Assembly: GCF_016756775.1 (NCBI RefSeq) | Contig: NZ_JAERMU010000011.1 | Coordinates: 62,001 to 126,000 of the forward strand | Reading direction: 5' to 3' | Source of the DNA: Dryocola clanedunensis subsp. sulfonylureivorans | GTDB lineage: Bacteria; Pseudomonadota; Gammaproteobacteria; Enterobacterales; Enterobacteriaceae | Length of the DNA stretch: 64,000 nucleotides | Shown here: piece after piece, positions 47,832-60,015 of the stretch | Numbering within the stretch: position 1 is the first letter of the stretch | How the letters are laid out: every line of letters starts with the position of its first letter | Program-made: the position numbers and the translations under genes | Notes under the pieces: generated by a model | Databases searched by the model: none | What the model saw: only the letters and a program-made list of their open reading frames with translations | What the model was told of the DNA's origin: nothing

Positions 47832-48290
47832 CTATGTCGTTCCCGGCGGGGTATGAGTCGCCGTAGTCAAGTGGAAACCAGCGACGCGATACGCTTTATA
47901 GCGTTCACGGGCCAATTGTTTTTGAGTGTCTTCGTAAGGGACGAAGTCTATCACTTCATGGAAAGCGGTGGCAAAATCTGCGAACTGTGGCAACAGGCTT
48001 ATCAGTATATCGCGAGATGAGCTGCCGCGTCGTGCGGGCCAGGCAAGCTCAACCGGAGCGCCATAACGCGGGCCTTCGCCGGCGAGGTTATGGGGCACAA
48101 AGGCGCTGGCATCGCGCTGCCAGAGCGCTTCGTCCAGGCGGATGGCCTGCTCTTCATCTACACAGGCAATCAGCAGGCGCTTACCTGCCCGAAAACATTC
48201 TGCCGCAAGTTCACACACCAGCTGCTCGACAGCATTTAGCCCATCAAGATGGGTGTCGTTATCCAGCAGGTAGAACGTCGCGTTTTTCAT
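47832..48290 (-). CDS. holC: DNA polymerase III subunit chi (HolC)
   Basis: Chi joins the clamp-loader to single-stranded-DNA-binding protein through the psi subunit. The 152-residue protein begins MKNATFYLLDNDTHLDGLNA and ends with ARERYKAYRVAGFHL plus a short tail slightly longer than in E. coli (147). The aromatic and basic residues that bind the SSB C-terminal peptide are in the first half of the protein. It is the middle gene of pepA-holC-valS; a REP copy lies between it and pepA. Confidence 0.95.
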   Translation of the reverse strand: MKNATFYLLDNDTHLDGLNAVEQLVCELAAECFRAGKRLLIACVDEEQAIRLDEALWQRDASAFVPHNLAGEGPRYGAPVELAWPARRGSSSRDILISLLPQFADFATAFHEVIDFVPYEDTQKQLARERYKAYRVAGFHLTTATHTPPGTT

Positions 48291-48319
48291 TTTACTCGCA
48301 TCTTTCGATTTAGCCGTTT

Positions 48320-48351
48320 CGTAGGGTGGATAAGCAAAGCGTCATCCACCA
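48320..48351. repeat. REP-type palindrome between pepA and holC
   Basis: GTAGGGTGGATAAGCAAAGC followed by GTCATCCACC, within the operon. Confidence 0.75.
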
Positions 48352-48372
48352 TTTTCTCTACAAAATTATCGC

Positions 48373-49887
<1,515 letters not shown>

Positions 49888-50160
49888 CTACGCTCCTGAA
49901 TCTTAAAGACAACGGCGGTGGCTACAGCTAGAATTGCAAGCTCTCGTAACACAGATCCGCTATTGCGATGACTTCGTGTTAATCTTAACGAATGTTTTTG
50001 TACGGTTTCGGCAACGTCAGTTAAAACATCCTGTGGCATCATATCGCCAGGCTGTTTAATCTTAGCGATGTTTTCGACGACTCAAGAGAATAAATGACGT
50101 ATAAGCGATGAAACAAGCGATTTTCCTGCAAAAAGACTCGTTTTCACAGGCGTACTTAAT

Positions 50161-51261
50161 GTGATTATCATAAGATATCTGGTTCGGGAGACGCTCAAGA
50201 GCCAACTTGCGATCCTCTTTATCCTGCTGCTGATCTTCTTTTGTCAGAAGCTGGTCAGGATCCTCGGTGCGGCCGTTGACGGCGATATCCCGACAAATCT
50301 CGTTCTTTCCTTATTAGGTTTGGGTGTGCCTGAAATGGCGCAGCTGATCCTGCCTCTGAGCCTGTTTTTAGGGCTATTGATGACGCTCGGTAAACTCTAC
50401 ACCGAAAGCGAAATCACGGTAATGCATGCCTGTGGTCTGAGTAAAGCCGTACTGGTCAAAGCCGCGATGATCCTCGCACTCTTTACCGGTGTGGTTGCGG
50501 CGGTCAACGTCATGTGGGTCGGCCCCTGGTCCTCTTTGCATCAGGATGAAGTTCTCGCAGAAGCGAAAGCTAACCCTGGCATGGCGGCGCTGGCTCAGGG
50601 CCAGTTCCAGCAGGCGACGGACGGCAACTCGGTGCTGTTTATCGAAAGCGTAGCAGGCTCCACTTTTCAGGACGTGTTCCTCGCCCAGCTGCGTCCTAAG
50701 GGCAACGCACGTCCTTCGGTGGTGGTGGCCGATTCAGGTCAGCTCTCCCAGCGCCCGGATGGCTCACAGGTTGTGACGCTCAATACCGGTACGCGTTTCG
50801 AAGGGACTGCGATGCTGCGTGATTTCCGCATCACCGACTTCAAAGACTACCAGGCGATTGTCGGCCATCAGGCTGTTGCGCTTGACCCCGACGATGCCAG
50901 CCAGATGGACATGCATACGCTGTGGCAATCGGACAAGCCAAATGCTCGCGCCGAGCTGCACTGGCGTATCACGCTGGTGCTGACCGTGTTTATTATGGCG
51001 CTGATGGTGGTGCCGCTCAGCGTGGTCAACCCTCGTCAGGGCCGCGTGCTGTCAATGCTGCCGGCGATGCTGCTGTATCTGGTCTTCTTCCTGTTGCAGA
51101 CGTCGCTCAAGTCGAACGCCGCGAAGGGAAAAATCGACCCGTTCATCTGGATGTGGCTGGTGAACCTGGTCTACTTTGCCATCGCCGTGGTGCTGAACAT
51201 CTGGGATACAGTGCCGATGCGCAAGTTTCGTGCGGGCTTCAGTAAAAAAGGAGCGGCATAA
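50161..51261 (+). CDS. lptF: LPS export ABC transporter permease LptF
   Basis: LptF with LptG and the ATPase LptB2 extracts lipopolysaccharide from the inner membrane and feeds it to the LptC-A-D bridge. The 366-residue protein has the E. coli length: six membrane segments with a large periplasmic beta-jellyroll domain (about residues 135-265) between the third and fourth. The start is GTG at 50161 (product MIIIRYLVRETLKSQLAILF), as in E. coli. lptG begins directly after the stop. Divergent from pepA. Confidence 0.97.
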   Translation: MIIIRYLVRETLKSQLAILFILLLIFFCQKLVRILGAAVDGDIPTNLVLSLLGLGVPEMAQLILPLSLFLGLLMTLGKLYTESEITVMHACGLSKAVLVKAAMILALFTGVVAAVNVMWVGPWSSLHQDEVLAEAKANPGMAALAQGQFQQATDGNSVLFIESVAGSTFQDVFLAQLRPKGNARPSVVVADSGQLSQRPDGSQVVTLNTGTRFEGTAMLRDFRITDFKDYQAIVGHQAVALDPDDASQMDMHTLWQSDKPNARAELHWRITLVLTVFIMALMVVPLSVVNPRQGRVLSMLPAMLLYLVFFLLQTSLKSNAAKGKIDPFIWMWLVNLVYFAIAVVLNIWDTVPMRKFRAGFSKKGAA

Positions 51262-52341
51262 ATGTTTGGCGTACTCGACCGTTATATCGGTAAAACCATC
51301 TTCACCACCATCATGATGACGCTGTTCATGCTGGTGTCGCTGTCGGGCATCATCAAGTTTGTCGACCAGCTCAAGAAAGCGGGGCAGGGTTCCTACTCTG
51401 CTTTAGGGGCCGGGGTTTATACCGTCCTCAGCGTGCCGAAAGATATTCAGATCTTCTTCCCGATGGCCGCGCTGTTAGGCGCCCTGCTGGGACTGGGGAT
51501 GCTGGCACAGCGCAGCGAGATGGTGGTCATGCAGGCGTCGGGCTTTACCCGTATGCAGATAGCCCTTTCGGTAATGAAAACCGCGATTCCGCTGGTGCTG
51601 CTGACCATGGCAATTGGCGAATGGGTGGCGCCGCAGGGTGAGCAAATGGCCCGTAACTATCGCGCCCAGCAGATGTATGGCGGTTCTTTGCTGACGACAC
51701 AGGAAGGGCTGTGGGCGAAAGATGGTGACAACTTTGTCTACATCCAGCGGGTGAAAAACGACAACGAACTGGCCGGCATCAGCATTTACGGTTTCAACAA
51801 AGAGCGTCGTTTGCTGAACGTTCGTTATGCCGCGTCGGCGAAGTACGATATGGAACATAAGGTCTGGCGTCTGTCCCAGGTGGATGAATCCAACCTGACC
51901 GATCCGAAGCAGATCACCGGCTCCCAGACGCTGAGCGGCGAATGGAAAACCAAGCTCACGCCGGACAAACTGGGCGTGGTGGCGCTGGACCCGGACGCGC
52001 TGTCGATCAGCGGTTTGCACAATTACGTGAAGTATCTGAAGTCGAGCGGGCAGGACGCGGGGCGCTACCAGCTGAACATGTGGAGCAAAATCTTCGCGCC
52101 AGTGTCGGTGGCGGTCATGATGCTGATGGCTCTGTCGTTTATCTTCGGGCCGCTGCGAAGCGTGCCGATGGGCGTACGAGTGGTGACGGGGATCAGCTTC
52201 GGCTTTGTGTTCTACGTCCTCGATCAGATCTTCGGGCCGCTTAGCCTCGTGTACAACATCCCGCCAATCCTTGGCGCGCTGTTGCCGAGCGCCAGCTTCT
52301 TCCTGATAAGCCTCTGGCTGATGATGAAGCGCTCCGGCTAA
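51262..52341 (+). CDS. lptG: LPS export ABC transporter permease LptG
   Basis: Second permease of the LptB2FG lipopolysaccharide extractor. The 359-residue protein begins MFGVLDRYIGKTIFTTIMMT and has the same architecture as LptF: three membrane helices, a periplasmic jellyroll (about residues 130-265), and three more helices. It starts at the base following the lptF stop, with AAAGGAG inside the end of lptF. Immediately downstream is a REP copy and a tandem repeat array, and then gene order changes relative to E. coli (lsrK instead of yjgR). Confidence 0.97.
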   Translation: MFGVLDRYIGKTIFTTIMMTLFMLVSLSGIIKFVDQLKKAGQGSYSALGAGVYTVLSVPKDIQIFFPMAALLGALLGLGMLAQRSEMVVMQASGFTRMQIALSVMKTAIPLVLLTMAIGEWVAPQGEQMARNYRAQQMYGGSLLTTQEGLWAKDGDNFVYIQRVKNDNELAGISIYGFNKERRLLNVRYAASAKYDMEHKVWRLSQVDESNLTDPKQITGSQTLSGEWKTKLTPDKLGVVALDPDALSISGLHNYVKYLKSSGQDAGRYQLNMWSKIFAPVSVAVMMLMALSFIFGPLRSVPMGVRVVTGISFGFVFYVLDQIFGPLSLVYNIPPILGALLPSASFFLISLWLMMKRSG

Positions 52342-52343
52342 TG

Positions 52344-52376
52344 GTGTCGGATGGCGCTGCGCTTATCCGACCTACG
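52344..52376. repeat. REP-type palindrome after lptG
   Basis: GGTGTCGGATGGCGCTGCGC followed by TTATCCGACCTACG, just before the tandem array. Confidence 0.75.
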
Positions 52377-52386
52377 GGTCGGTATA

Positions 52387-52640
52387 AGTCGGTAGATAAG
52401 CGCAACGCCATCCACCAATAAAGTCCGATGCCGCATGTGATGTAGGGTAGATAAGTGCAACGCCATCCACCAATAAAGTCCAATGCCGCATGTGGTGTAG
52501 GGTAGATAAGCGCAACGCCATCCACCAATAAAGTCCGATGCCGCATGTGATGTAGGGTAGATAAGTGCAACGCCATCCACCAATAAAGTCCGATGCCGCA
52601 TGTGATGTAGGGTGGATAAGCGCAGCGCCATCCACCGAAA
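52387..52640. repeat. 55-bp tandem repeat array built on a REP unit
   Basis: About 4.6 head-to-tail copies, unit starts at 52387 (degenerate), 52442, 52497, 52552 and 52607, exactly 55 bp apart. Each unit is a REP half (GTAGGGTAGATAAGTGCAAC then GCCATCCACC) plus a linker (AATAAAGTCCGATGCCGCAT, GTGAT). Copies differ at a few bases only (T/C in GATAAGTGC, A/G in GTCCRATG), so the expansion looks recent. Minus-strand frames through it stay open because 55 is not a multiple of three and the unit lacks stops; I do not regard them as genes. Confidence 0.95.
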
Positions 52641-52653
52641 AAAACACCCACCT

Positions 52654-54228
52654 TTATTTTTGTCTCTGTAAGCCTGGCGCCTGCCACATTGACGTCGTCA
52701 ACCCGCTATCTACCAGCGTTAACTGGTCGGCGTAGACCTTAATCCACTTCCTTTTCATCTCGTCATACAGCTCACGGTGCGCCACGTTCGGCGTGAACTC
52801 CAGCTGCCATTTCACCAGCCGTTCGCCGGTTTCGGCCATATCGCTAAACAGCCCGGCCCCTACGCCCGCCGCAATCGCGCAGCCTAACGCCGTCGCTTCT
52901 TTTACTACAGGAACGCGCACCGGCAACCCGGTTACATCGCTTAAAATCTGGCTCCACAGCGCGCCTTTCGAGCCGCCGCCCGCAAAGACCAGCGATTCAA
53001 ACGCCACCCCTGAGAAGCCAGAAATCTGTTCAAGATTGCAGGCCGACACAATCGCGGCGTTCTCCTCCAGCGCGCGGAACAGCGTCGCTTTATTGCATTT
53101 TTCCGGGTCGATAGAGAGGTTAATAAACGACGGCGCGGCGTGGTACCACTGCTTAAAATGCATCGCGTCAGAGAAAATCGGCATCACGCCGTGGGAGCCT
53201 GCGGGCACGCGGGCCGCCATATCCTCAAGCAGCGCGTAGGTATCCACGCCCAGCCTTTCTGCCAGCAGCTTTTCCTCGGCGCAGAAGGCGTCCCGGAACC
53301 AGCGCATCGTCAGGCCGGTAAAGAAGCTGATGGATTCCGCCTGCACCATATTGCTGATGACGTGCGGGTTCACGCGGATGTTCATCGCCGGATCGGTCTT
53401 AATCGCCGGAAGATTGACGACCTGCTGCCAGAACGTTCCTCCCAGCACCGCCGTCTGCCCGGCACGCACTACGCCAAGCCCCAGGCAGCCAAGTTGAACG
53501 TCGCCGCCGCCCATCACTACCGGCGTTCCCGGCAGTAAGCCACATTGCTGTGCGGCCAGTTGCGTCACGCCGCCGAGCACGCTGCCGGTCTCTTTCACAG
53601 GTGAAAGGATATCCGCCCGCAGGCCAGCCATATCCAGCAGCGCAGGCTGCCAGTCGCGGGTCGCTAAATCCAGCATCCCGGTCGTGCCTGCGTTGGAGGG
53701 ATCGACCGCCAGCTCGCCGGAAAGCTTCGCCGCCAGCCAGTCGCTGATCATGGTGATGGTTGCCGCTTTGCGGTAGATATCCGGCCGGTGGTGAGCGAGC
53801 CACAGCAGACGCGGCATGGCGCTCAGCGCCAGCGTCTGGCCGGAGACGTGATACACCTCGGATTCAAATTGATAGTCGTGAATTTCTTTGAGTTCGGCGA
53901 CCTCACGGCTGGCCCGGGCGTCGACGTTGGCGCAGGCCCAGATAGGATCGCCGTTGCGGTCATAAAGCACGATGCCTTCGCGCATCGAACAGCAGGCGAG
54001 GGCGCTGATGGCCCCCGGCGGCAGATGGGCTTTTTGCAGCGCTTCCCGGATGCAGCGGCAGGCGAGCAGCCAGTTCGTTTCAAGGTCGAACTCCATCGAG
54101 CCGGGGACATCGGCAACGCTCAGGTGCTTCCATTCGGCCTGGCCGACGGCAATCTGGTGGCCCGACGTATCAAAGATAACGGCCCGGATGCTCCCCGTTC
54201 CGGCGTCTAACGCAAGTAGGTAACTCAT
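52654..54228 (-). CDS. lsrK: Autoinducer-2 kinase LsrK
   Basis: LsrK phosphorylates incoming AI-2 (DPD), trapping it and producing the inducer of the lsr operon. The 524-residue FGGY-family kinase has [16 protein letters not shown] (phosphate-1), [16 protein letters not shown] and [17 protein letters not shown] (phosphate-2/adenosine). I take ATG 54228 ([10 protein letters not shown]) because GAGGA lies six bases upstream; the ATG at 54234 abuts that SD. It lies 34 bases after lsrR in the same orientation, so lsrRK form one transcript divergent from lsrACDBFG. Confidence 0.95.
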   Translation of the reverse strand: MSYLLALDAGTGSIRAVIFDTSGHQIAVGQAEWKHLSVADVPGSMEFDLETNWLLACRCIREALQKAHLPPGAISALACCSMREGIVLYDRNGDPIWACANVDARASREVAELKEIHDYQFESEVYHVSGQTLALSAMPRLLWLAHHRPDIYRKAATITMISDWLAAKLSGELAVDPSNAGTTGMLDLATRDWQPALLDMAGLRADILSPVKETGSVLGGVTQLAAQQCGLLPGTPVVMGGGDVQLGCLGLGVVRAGQTAVLGGTFWQQVVNLPAIKTDPAMNIRVNPHVISNMVQAESISFFTGLTMRWFRDAFCAEEKLLAERLGVDTYALLEDMAARVPAGSHGVMPIFSDAMHFKQWYHAAPSFINLSIDPEKCNKATLFRALEENAAIVSACNLEQISGFSGVAFESLVFAGGGSKGALWSQILSDVTGLPVRVPVVKEATALGCAIAAGVGAGLFSDMAETGERLVKWQLEFTPNVAHRELYDEMKRKWIKVYADQLTLVDSGLTTSMWQAPGLQRQK

Positions 54229-54268
54229 CGCCATTCCTCATGTGAGCGCGGCTGGCGACGAGCCGGTG

Positions 54269-55237
54269 TCAGCCCGCCAGTGCCAGTACCGCCCGCGCGG
54301 TCTCTTCTTCCGTCACCAGGCCGTTGATGTGGCGGCCTTTCAGCGCGGCATATACGGCTTCGGCTTTGTCCTGACCCCCCGCCACGCCAACGATAGTCGG
54401 CAGATGAGAAAGGTCATCCAGCGTCACGCCCAGTAACTCACGGTGGATTTCCAGCCCCTCCACCAGTTCGCCGTCCGCCTGCAGGAAATAGCCCAGGATA
54501 TCGCCCACCGCCCCTTTGCGGGCGTACATCAGCTGCTCTCCTTCGCTGATATAACCGGAGCGCAGAATCGTGGCATCGCGCTTCTGATTGATAGCACCGA
54601 TGCCGACAACCGCCACCTCAGCCGCCGTCGCGGCGAGGATCACATCCCGCACGCTCGACTCCATTCTTAATATTTCTGCCACCTGCGGCGACGACACGCG
54701 CAGCGGGGCGGGGATCATGCTCACGCTACAGGCCGCATCGAGCTGGCCGATACCGGTCATATACGGCCCGACGCCGCCGGAAAGCGTGACCAGGCGGATC
54801 TGCTGCGAGCCGATAAAGCCGCTCAGGTGCTGCAGGCAGCTCATGGTGGCCTCGCCGAAGCCGATCGCCAGCATCTGCCCCGGCTCCAGCACGCCCATCA
54901 GCGACTGAGCGGCACCGATCCCCAGACGGGTATTCATCGCCGGGGTGTTCAGCGCGGGCAGCACCCGGGCGATCTTCAGGCCGAACTGCTGCTGTAATTC
55001 TGTTTCCAGCGCCAGGCAACCCTCGAAGCGCGAGTTGATCTGCACGCGGATCACCCCGCACTGGCGGCCTTTTTCCAGCAGCCGGGAAATCTTCAGGCGC
55101 GGCAGACCAAGCCGCTCGCCGATATCGTTCTGCGTCAGTCCGTCGTGGTAGTAGGACCAGGCCACCCTGGCGAGGAGCTCCTCTTCTGCCATCGGCAGCC
55201 CGGCAAGGCGTCCTTCTTCTGCTCGTTTATCGCTCAT
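54269..55237 (-). CDS. lsrR: lsr operon transcriptional repressor LsrR
   Basis: LsrR (SorC/DeoR-like family) represses lsrRK and lsrACDBFG until phospho-AI-2 binds. The 322-residue product has an N-terminal helix-turn-helix ([21 protein letters not shown]) and a sugar-phosphate-binding domain with [13 protein letters not shown] and [20 protein letters not shown] 55237 (MSDKRAEEG) is the best-placed start near the E. coli N-terminus; a frame to 55318 would cover the candidate operator. An inverted repeat that may be its autoregulatory operator begins three bases upstream of the start. Confidence 0.94.
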   Translation of the reverse strand: MSDKRAEEGRLAGLPMAEEELLARVAWSYYHDGLTQNDIGERLGLPRLKISRLLEKGRQCGVIRVQINSRFEGCLALETELQQQFGLKIARVLPALNTPAMNTRLGIGAAQSLMGVLEPGQMLAIGFGEATMSCLQHLSGFIGSQQIRLVTLSGGVGPYMTGIGQLDAACSVSMIPAPLRVSSPQVAEILRMESSVRDVILAATAAEVAVVGIGAINQKRDATILRSGYISEGEQLMYARKGAVGDILGYFLQADGELVEGLEIHRELLGVTLDDLSHLPTIVGVAGGQDKAEAVYAALKGRHINGLVTEEETARAVLALAG

Positions 55238-55239
55238 AG

Positions 55240-55274
55240 GTGAACTCTTATTCAAATTTAGATCATATGTTCGA
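55240..55274. promoter_or_regulatory. Candidate LsrR operator, lsrR side
   Basis: GTGAACT (55240-55246) and TGTTCGA (55268-55274) form an inverted repeat with starts 28 bp apart, next to the lsrR start codon. Same layout as the site at 55403-55437. Confidence 0.45.
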
Positions 55275-55402
55275 AGTTGCTGGGGGCGAAAATGTGAAGC
55301 GCACGGCAAAAAGATCATTTAGTGATGCAGACGTTTTAGCCGATCTATTTAAATAATTTGTGATCGCTGCCCGGTTGTAAACATATATCGGCGTCTACGC
55401 TT

Positions 55403-55437
55403 TTGAACATTATTAACGTGATTTCTCTTTTGTTCAA
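55403..55437. promoter_or_regulatory. Candidate LsrR operator, lsrA side
   Basis: TTGAACA (55403-55409) and its perfect complement TGTTCAA (55431-55437), starts 28 bp apart, lie 14 bp before the lsrA start. CRP half-sites TGTGA at about 55295 and 55370 in the same gap fit the known CRP activation of lsr. Confidence 0.5.
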
Positions 55438-55450
55438 TTGTGGAATGAAG

Positions 55451-56950
55451 ATGCCTGATATCACCCCCGTGCTGGAAGCCCGCCGCATCAGCAAGCAGTT
55501 TTCCGGCGTGAGCGTCCTGAAAGACATTGATTTTGCTCTCTATGCCGGGCAGGTCCACGCATTGCTTGGCGGCAACGGGGCGGGGAAATCGACGTTAATG
55601 AAGATAATCGCAGGCGTTGAAACGCCGGATCGCGGTGAACTGAAAATTAATAGCAGGCAGTTTGCGCGCTTAACGCCGGGGCAGGCCCATGAGCTGGGCA
55701 TCTATCTGGTGCCGCAGGAGCCAATGCTCTTCCCAAACCTTACCGTGCGCGAAAATATCCTTTTTCGTCTGCCCCGCCATGCCGCTTCAGAGGGACGCCT
55801 ACTCGAAAAAATGCGTCAGCTCGAATGTCAGATCCCGCTGACGGCAGCGGCCAGCACGCTGGAAGTTGCGGATCAGCAGATGGTGGAGATCCTACGTGGG
55901 CTGATGCGCGAGGCGAAGATCCTGATCCTCGATGAGCCGACGGCTTCCCTGACGCCTGGCGAAACCGAGCGGCTGTTCCGCCAGATCCGCGCGTTGCAGG
56001 ATCTGGGCGTCGGCATCGTTTTTATCTCCCACAAGCTGCCGGAGATCCGCAGGCTCGCCAGCCACATTTCGGTGATGCGCGACGGGGCGGTGGTGCTGCA
56101 CGGCGAGACTTCCCAGCTGCTGGACGAGCAGCTGATCAACGCGATGACGCCGCTTAACCGCCAGCACACGCTCAGCGAAACGCAAAAGCTTTGGCTGGCG
56201 CTGCCGGGCAACCGCCGCACCGAACCGCAGGACTTTCCCGTCATGCGGGTAGAAGAGCTGACCGGGGAAGGCTTTATCGATCTGAGTTTTGAGCTGTACG
56301 CAGGGGAGATCGTGGGCCTTGCCGGATTAGTGGGATCGGGCCGTACCGAACTAGCCGAGACGCTTTACGGCCTGAGGCCGGTGCGCAGGGGGCGGATCTA
56401 TCTCGAGAACCGGGAAATCAGCGGCGATCGTACAAAGTTGCGTCTCGATCGCGGCCTGATCTATCTGCCAGAAGATCGCCAGGTTTCCGGGCTTTTCCTC
56501 GATGCGCCGATCCGCTGGAACACCGTCGCGCTGAACGAACCCAGCCTGTGGCAGCAGAGCAAACGTGAAGCGGCGGTCGTCGAACGCTACCATCGCGCGC
56601 TGGGCATCAAGCTGAATAACGCCGAGCAAACCGTACGCACGCTTTCCGGCGGCAACCAGCAAAAAGTCCTGCTGGCGCGCTGTCTGGAAGCAAACCCTTT
56701 ACTGCTGATCGTCGATGAGCCTACGCGCGGCGTGGACGTGGCGGCGCGGGCCGATATCTACCAGCTGATTAAAAGCGTGGCGGCGCAAAACGTGGCGGTG
56801 CTGATGATCTCAAGCGATCTGGACGAGTTTATCGGGCTGGCGGACCGCGTGCTGATCATGCATCAGGGGGCGATGAACGGCGAGCTGCACAAATCCGCCA
56901 TCAGTGTCGATCGCATGATGAGCATGGCGTTTGGCGGAGGTCACGCATGA
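55451..56950 (+). CDS. lsrA: AI-2 import ABC transporter ATPase LsrA
   Basis: LsrA is the ATPase of the Lsr importer, a fused pair of nucleotide-binding domains. In the 499-residue product the first domain has Walker [10 protein letters not shown] and [15 protein letters not shown]; the second has the degenerate Walker A typical of this sugar-transporter class ([14 protein letters not shown]), [17 protein letters not shown] and [15 protein letters not shown]. In-frame ATGs occur at 55403, 55445 and 55451; I use 55451 ([12 protein letters not shown]) because GGA lies six bases upstream, while 55403 falls inside the candidate operator. The stop overlaps the lsrC start (ATGA). Confidence 0.94.
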   Translation: MPDITPVLEARRISKQFSGVSVLKDIDFALYAGQVHALLGGNGAGKSTLMKIIAGVETPDRGELKINSRQFARLTPGQAHELGIYLVPQEPMLFPNLTVRENILFRLPRHAASEGRLLEKMRQLECQIPLTAAASTLEVADQQMVEILRGLMREAKILILDEPTASLTPGETERLFRQIRALQDLGVGIVFISHKLPEIRRLASHISVMRDGAVVLHGETSQLLDEQLINAMTPLNRQHTLSETQKLWLALPGNRRTEPQDFPVMRVEELTGEGFIDLSFELYAGEIVGLAGLVGSGRTELAETLYGLRPVRRGRIYLENREISGDRTKLRLDRGLIYLPEDRQVSGLFLDAPIRWNTVALNEPSLWQQSKREAAVVERYHRALGIKLNNAEQTVRTLSGGNQQKVLLARCLEANPLLLIVDEPTRGVDVAARADIYQLIKSVAAQNVAVLMISSDLDEFIGLADRVLIMHQGAMNGELHKSAISVDRMMSMAFGGGHA

Positions 56951-57978
56951 GAAAGCTGCTAAAAAACCGGGAGCTGAGCGCGCTGCTCGCCATTCTGGCG
57001 CTGTTCGCCGTACTGGTGGGGCTGAACCATAGCTACTTCAGCCTGCAAACCCTGAGCATGATTTTCACCAGCTCGCAGATCCTGATCCTGCTTGCCGTCG
57101 GCGCTTCAATGGTGATGCTGACGCGCAATATCGATGTCTCCGTTGGCTCGACGGTAGGCCTGTGCGCCATCGCGGTCGGTATGGCGTTAAACGGCGGCTA
57201 TAGCCTTCCCGTGGCGATGCTGTTTGCCCTGGCGGTTGGCGCAGCGGCAGGATTTTTCAACGGCGTGCTGGTGGTCTGGCTGCGTATTCCGGCCATTGTC
57301 GCCACGCTTGGCACGCTCGGGCTTTATCGCGGCGGGATGCTGCTGTGGACGGGCGGTAAGTGGATTGAAGGATTGCCCGCGAGCCTGAAATCCCTTTCAG
57401 AACCGCTGGCGTTCGGCGTATCGCCGCTGGGGCTTGTCGTACTTGGGTTGGCGGCGGTGGCGGCGTGGATGCTGGCGAGAACGGCATTTGGACGCGATTT
57501 CTACGCCGTCGGCGATAACCTTGCCGCTGCCCGTCAGCTTGGCGTGGCGGTTAACCGGACCCGCCTTCTGGCCTTTACCTTCAACGGCATGCTCGCCGCT
57601 ATCGCCGGGATTATCTTCGCTTCGCAGATTGGCTTTGTGCCCAACCAGACGGGCAGCGGGCTGGAGATGAAGGCCATCGCCGCCTGCGTGCTGGGCGGCA
57701 TCTCCCTGCTCGGCGGAACGGGCACGGTAATCGGCGCGTTTCTGGGCGCTTTTTTCCTCACGCAGATCGACACCGTGCTGGTGCTGTTTAAGCTCCCGGC
57801 CTGGTGGAATGATTTTATCGCCGGCCTGGTCCTGCTCGGCGTGCTGGTGCTCGACGGGCGGCTGCGTCAAGCGCTGGCTCGCCATCAGCGGGCGCAGAAA
57901 TACAGCCGTTTTGTTCCCCCTTTGCCGGGGGCGAAAAACGTCAAACCCTTCCCCCGTAAAAAGAAGGACGTGGCCTGA
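56947..57978 (+). CDS. lsrC: AI-2 import ABC transporter permease LsrC
   Basis: First of two RbsC-like permeases of the AI-2 importer. The 343-residue product has about nine to ten hydrophobic segments and the family motif [18 protein letters not shown] near residue 60, with [20 protein letters not shown] and [20 protein letters not shown] toward the end, then a basic C-terminal tail. Its ATG overlaps the lsrA stop by four bases; lsrD starts at the base after its own stop. Confidence 0.95.
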   Translation: MRKLLKNRELSALLAILALFAVLVGLNHSYFSLQTLSMIFTSSQILILLAVGASMVMLTRNIDVSVGSTVGLCAIAVGMALNGGYSLPVAMLFALAVGAAAGFFNGVLVVWLRIPAIVATLGTLGLYRGGMLLWTGGKWIEGLPASLKSLSEPLAFGVSPLGLVVLGLAAVAAWMLARTAFGRDFYAVGDNLAAARQLGVAVNRTRLLAFTFNGMLAAIAGIIFASQIGFVPNQTGSGLEMKAIAACVLGGISLLGGTGTVIGAFLGAFFLTQIDTVLVLFKLPAWWNDFIAGLVLLGVLVLDGRLRQALARHQRAQKYSRFVPPLPGAKNVKPFPRKKKDVA

Positions 57979-58983
57979 ATGAACAAGCTGAAACTCAACT
58001 GGGAAGTCGCGCTGCTGCTGATTCTGGTGGCGGAGATCCTGCTGTTTGGCGCGATAAACCCGCGCATGCTGGATATCAACACGCTGCTGTTCAGCACCAG
58101 CGATTTCATCTGCATTGGTATCGTCGCGCTGCCGCTGACCTTAGTGATTATCAGCGGCGGCATTGATATCTCGCTGGGGTCGACGATTGGCCTGTGCGCT
58201 ATTGCTCTGGGCGTGATGTTACAGGCTGGCCTGCCCATCTCCCTGGCGGTGATCCTCACCCTTGCCGTTGGCCTGCTGTGCGGCCTGTTTAACGCCGCGC
58301 TTATTCACTATACCGGCATCAGCCCGCTGGTTATCACGCTTGGCACGCTCTATCTGTACGGCGGCGGGGCGCTGCTGCTCTCCGGCATGGCCGGGGCGAC
58401 GGGCTATGAGGGCATTGGCGGCTTCCCGGATGCCTTTACTGACTTCGCCAGTCTCACGCTGTTCGGCCTGCCGGTCCCGCTGGTGATGTTTGCCGTCATC
58501 ACGCTGTTGTTCTGGCTGATAACTCACCGCGCCCGCTTTGGCCGCCATATCTTCCTGATTGGTCAGAATCCGCGAGCGGCGAGATATGCGGCGCTGCCGG
58601 TGAACGGTTCGCTGTATGGCGTATACGGCATGGTGGGCCTTGCGTCGGCGATTGCGGCGGTTGTGCTGGTTTCCTACTTTGGCTCGGCGCGTTCGGATCT
58701 GGGGCGCGATTTACTGATGCCCGCGCTGACCGCCGCGGTGCTGGGCGGCGCGAATATCTACGGCGGCTCCGGTTCCATTCTGGGTACCGCACTGGCCGCG
58801 CTGCTGGTGGGGTATCTGCAACAGGGTTTACAAATGGCGGGCGTCCCTAATCAGGTATCGAGCGCGCTGTCCGGTGCGCTGCTGATTGTGGTGGTCATTG
58901 GTCGTTCGGTGAGTCTACACCGTGAATACTTACAGGCGGCCTGGCGTCGCCTGCGCGGCAGCAGAAAACTAACGGGAGTTTGA
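57979..58983 (+). CDS. lsrD: AI-2 import ABC transporter permease LsrD
   Basis: Second permease, paired with LsrC. The 334-residue product shows [19 protein letters not shown] near residue 55 and [20 protein letters not shown] toward the C-terminus, with about nine to ten hydrophobic segments. It abuts lsrC with no gap and is followed by lsrB after one base, so the whole lsrACDB block is tightly coupled. Confidence 0.95.
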   Translation: MNKLKLNWEVALLLILVAEILLFGAINPRMLDINTLLFSTSDFICIGIVALPLTLVIISGGIDISLGSTIGLCAIALGVMLQAGLPISLAVILTLAVGLLCGLFNAALIHYTGISPLVITLGTLYLYGGGALLLSGMAGATGYEGIGGFPDAFTDFASLTLFGLPVPLVMFAVITLLFWLITHRARFGRHIFLIGQNPRAARYAALPVNGSLYGVYGMVGLASAIAAVVLVSYFGSARSDLGRDLLMPALTAAVLGGANIYGGSGSILGTALAALLVGYLQQGLQMAGVPNQVSSALSGALLIVVVIGRSVSLHREYLQAAWRRLRGSRKLTGV

Positions 58984-58984
58984 T

Positions 58985-60004
58985 ATGAAGCAGACAGCAA
59001 AACGCGTACTTCAGCTCAGCGCGCTGGTTCTGGCGTTTGGGGCCGCTACCGCCCAGGCCGCGGATCGTATTGCCTTTATCCCTAAGCTTGTGGGCGTAGG
59101 TTTCTTCACCAGCGGCGGCAACGGCGCGATGCAGGCCGGGAAAGATCTGGGCGTACCGGTAACCTACGACGGGCCGACCGAGCCGAGCGTTTCAGGCCAG
59201 GTGCAGCTCATCAACAACTTCGTCAACCAGGGCTACAACGCGATTATCGTTTCGGCGGTTTCGCCTGACGGCCTGTGCCCCGCCCTTAAACGCGCCATGC
59301 AGCGCGGCGTAAAAGTGCTGACGTGGGATTCAGACACCAAACCGGAATGCCGCAGCATCTACATCAACCAAGGCACGCCGCAGCAGCTGGGCGGCATGCT
59401 GGTGGAGATGGCGGAAAAACAGGTGACTAAGCCTGCCGCTAAAGTCGCATTTTTCTACTCCAGCCCGACGGTGACCGACCAGAACCAGTGGGTGAAAGAG
59501 GCGAAGGCGAAGATCGCCAAAGAGCATCCGCAGTGGGAAATTGTCACTACCCAGTTTGGCTATAACGACGCCACTAAATCCCTGCAAACCGCCGAGGGGA
59601 TCTTAAAAGCCTACCCGGATCTGGATGCGATCATCGCGCCGGATGCCAACGCTTTGCCTGCCGCCGCTCAGGCTGCCGAGAACCTGAAGCGCAGCAACGT
59701 AGCGATAGTTGGCTTCAGCACGCCAAACGTCATGCGCCCTTACGTTGAGCGCGGCACGGTGAAAGCCTTCGGCCTGTGGGATGTCGTTCAGCAGGGAGAA
59801 ATTGCGGTCAACGTCGCAAATACCATGATCAAAAAGGGCGATCTTAACGTCGGTGACAGCGTGGACGTGGCGAAGATCGGCAGGCTGAAAGTTGAGCCAA
59901 ACAGCGTGCAGGGCTACCAGTATGAAGCTAAAGGCAACGGCATCGTGCTGCTGCCGGAGCGCGTGGTATTCACCAAAGAGAATATCGGCAAATACGACTT
60001 CTGA
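58985..60004 (+). CDS. lsrB: AI-2 periplasmic binding protein LsrB
   Basis: LsrB binds the R-THMF form of AI-2 in the periplasm and delivers it to LsrACD. The 339-residue precursor has a signal peptide cut after Ala-Gln-Ala ([19 protein letters not shown]... AQA|ADRIAF). Residues expected in the ligand pocket of E. coli/Salmonella LsrB are visible: Lys in [10 protein letters not shown], the Asp in TWDSDTKPE, and an Asp in [13 protein letters not shown]. The final KENIGKYDF is characteristic. Confidence 0.96.
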   Translation: MKQTAKRVLQLSALVLAFGAATAQAADRIAFIPKLVGVGFFTSGGNGAMQAGKDLGVPVTYDGPTEPSVSGQVQLINNFVNQGYNAIIVSAVSPDGLCPALKRAMQRGVKVLTWDSDTKPECRSIYINQGTPQQLGGMLVEMAEKQVTKPAAKVAFFYSSPTVTDQNQWVKEAKAKIAKEHPQWEIVTTQFGYNDATKSLQTAEGILKAYPDLDAIIAPDANALPAAAQAAENLKRSNVAIVGFSTPNVMRPYVERGTVKAFGLWDVVQQGEIAVNVANTMIKKGDLNVGDSVDVAKIGRLKVEPNSVQGYQYEAKGNGIVLLPERVVFTKENIGKYDF

Positions 60005-60015
60005 GGGAGGAACTA

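Noticed and set aside
46527-48020. Plus-strand open frame of 497 codons opposite valS
   Set aside because: Antisense of valS; Val/Phe/His-rich shadow composition; no start signal.
52387-52640. CRISPR-like look of the regularly spaced repeat
   Set aside because: The would-be spacers are identical in each unit, so it is a plain tandem repeat; no cas genes are nearby.
52241-52687. Three overlapping minus-strand frames of 91-148 codons with repeated LYWWMAL-type peptides
   Set aside because: They are translations of the 55-bp tandem repeat, whose non-multiple-of-three length carries every frame through the same stop-free unit.
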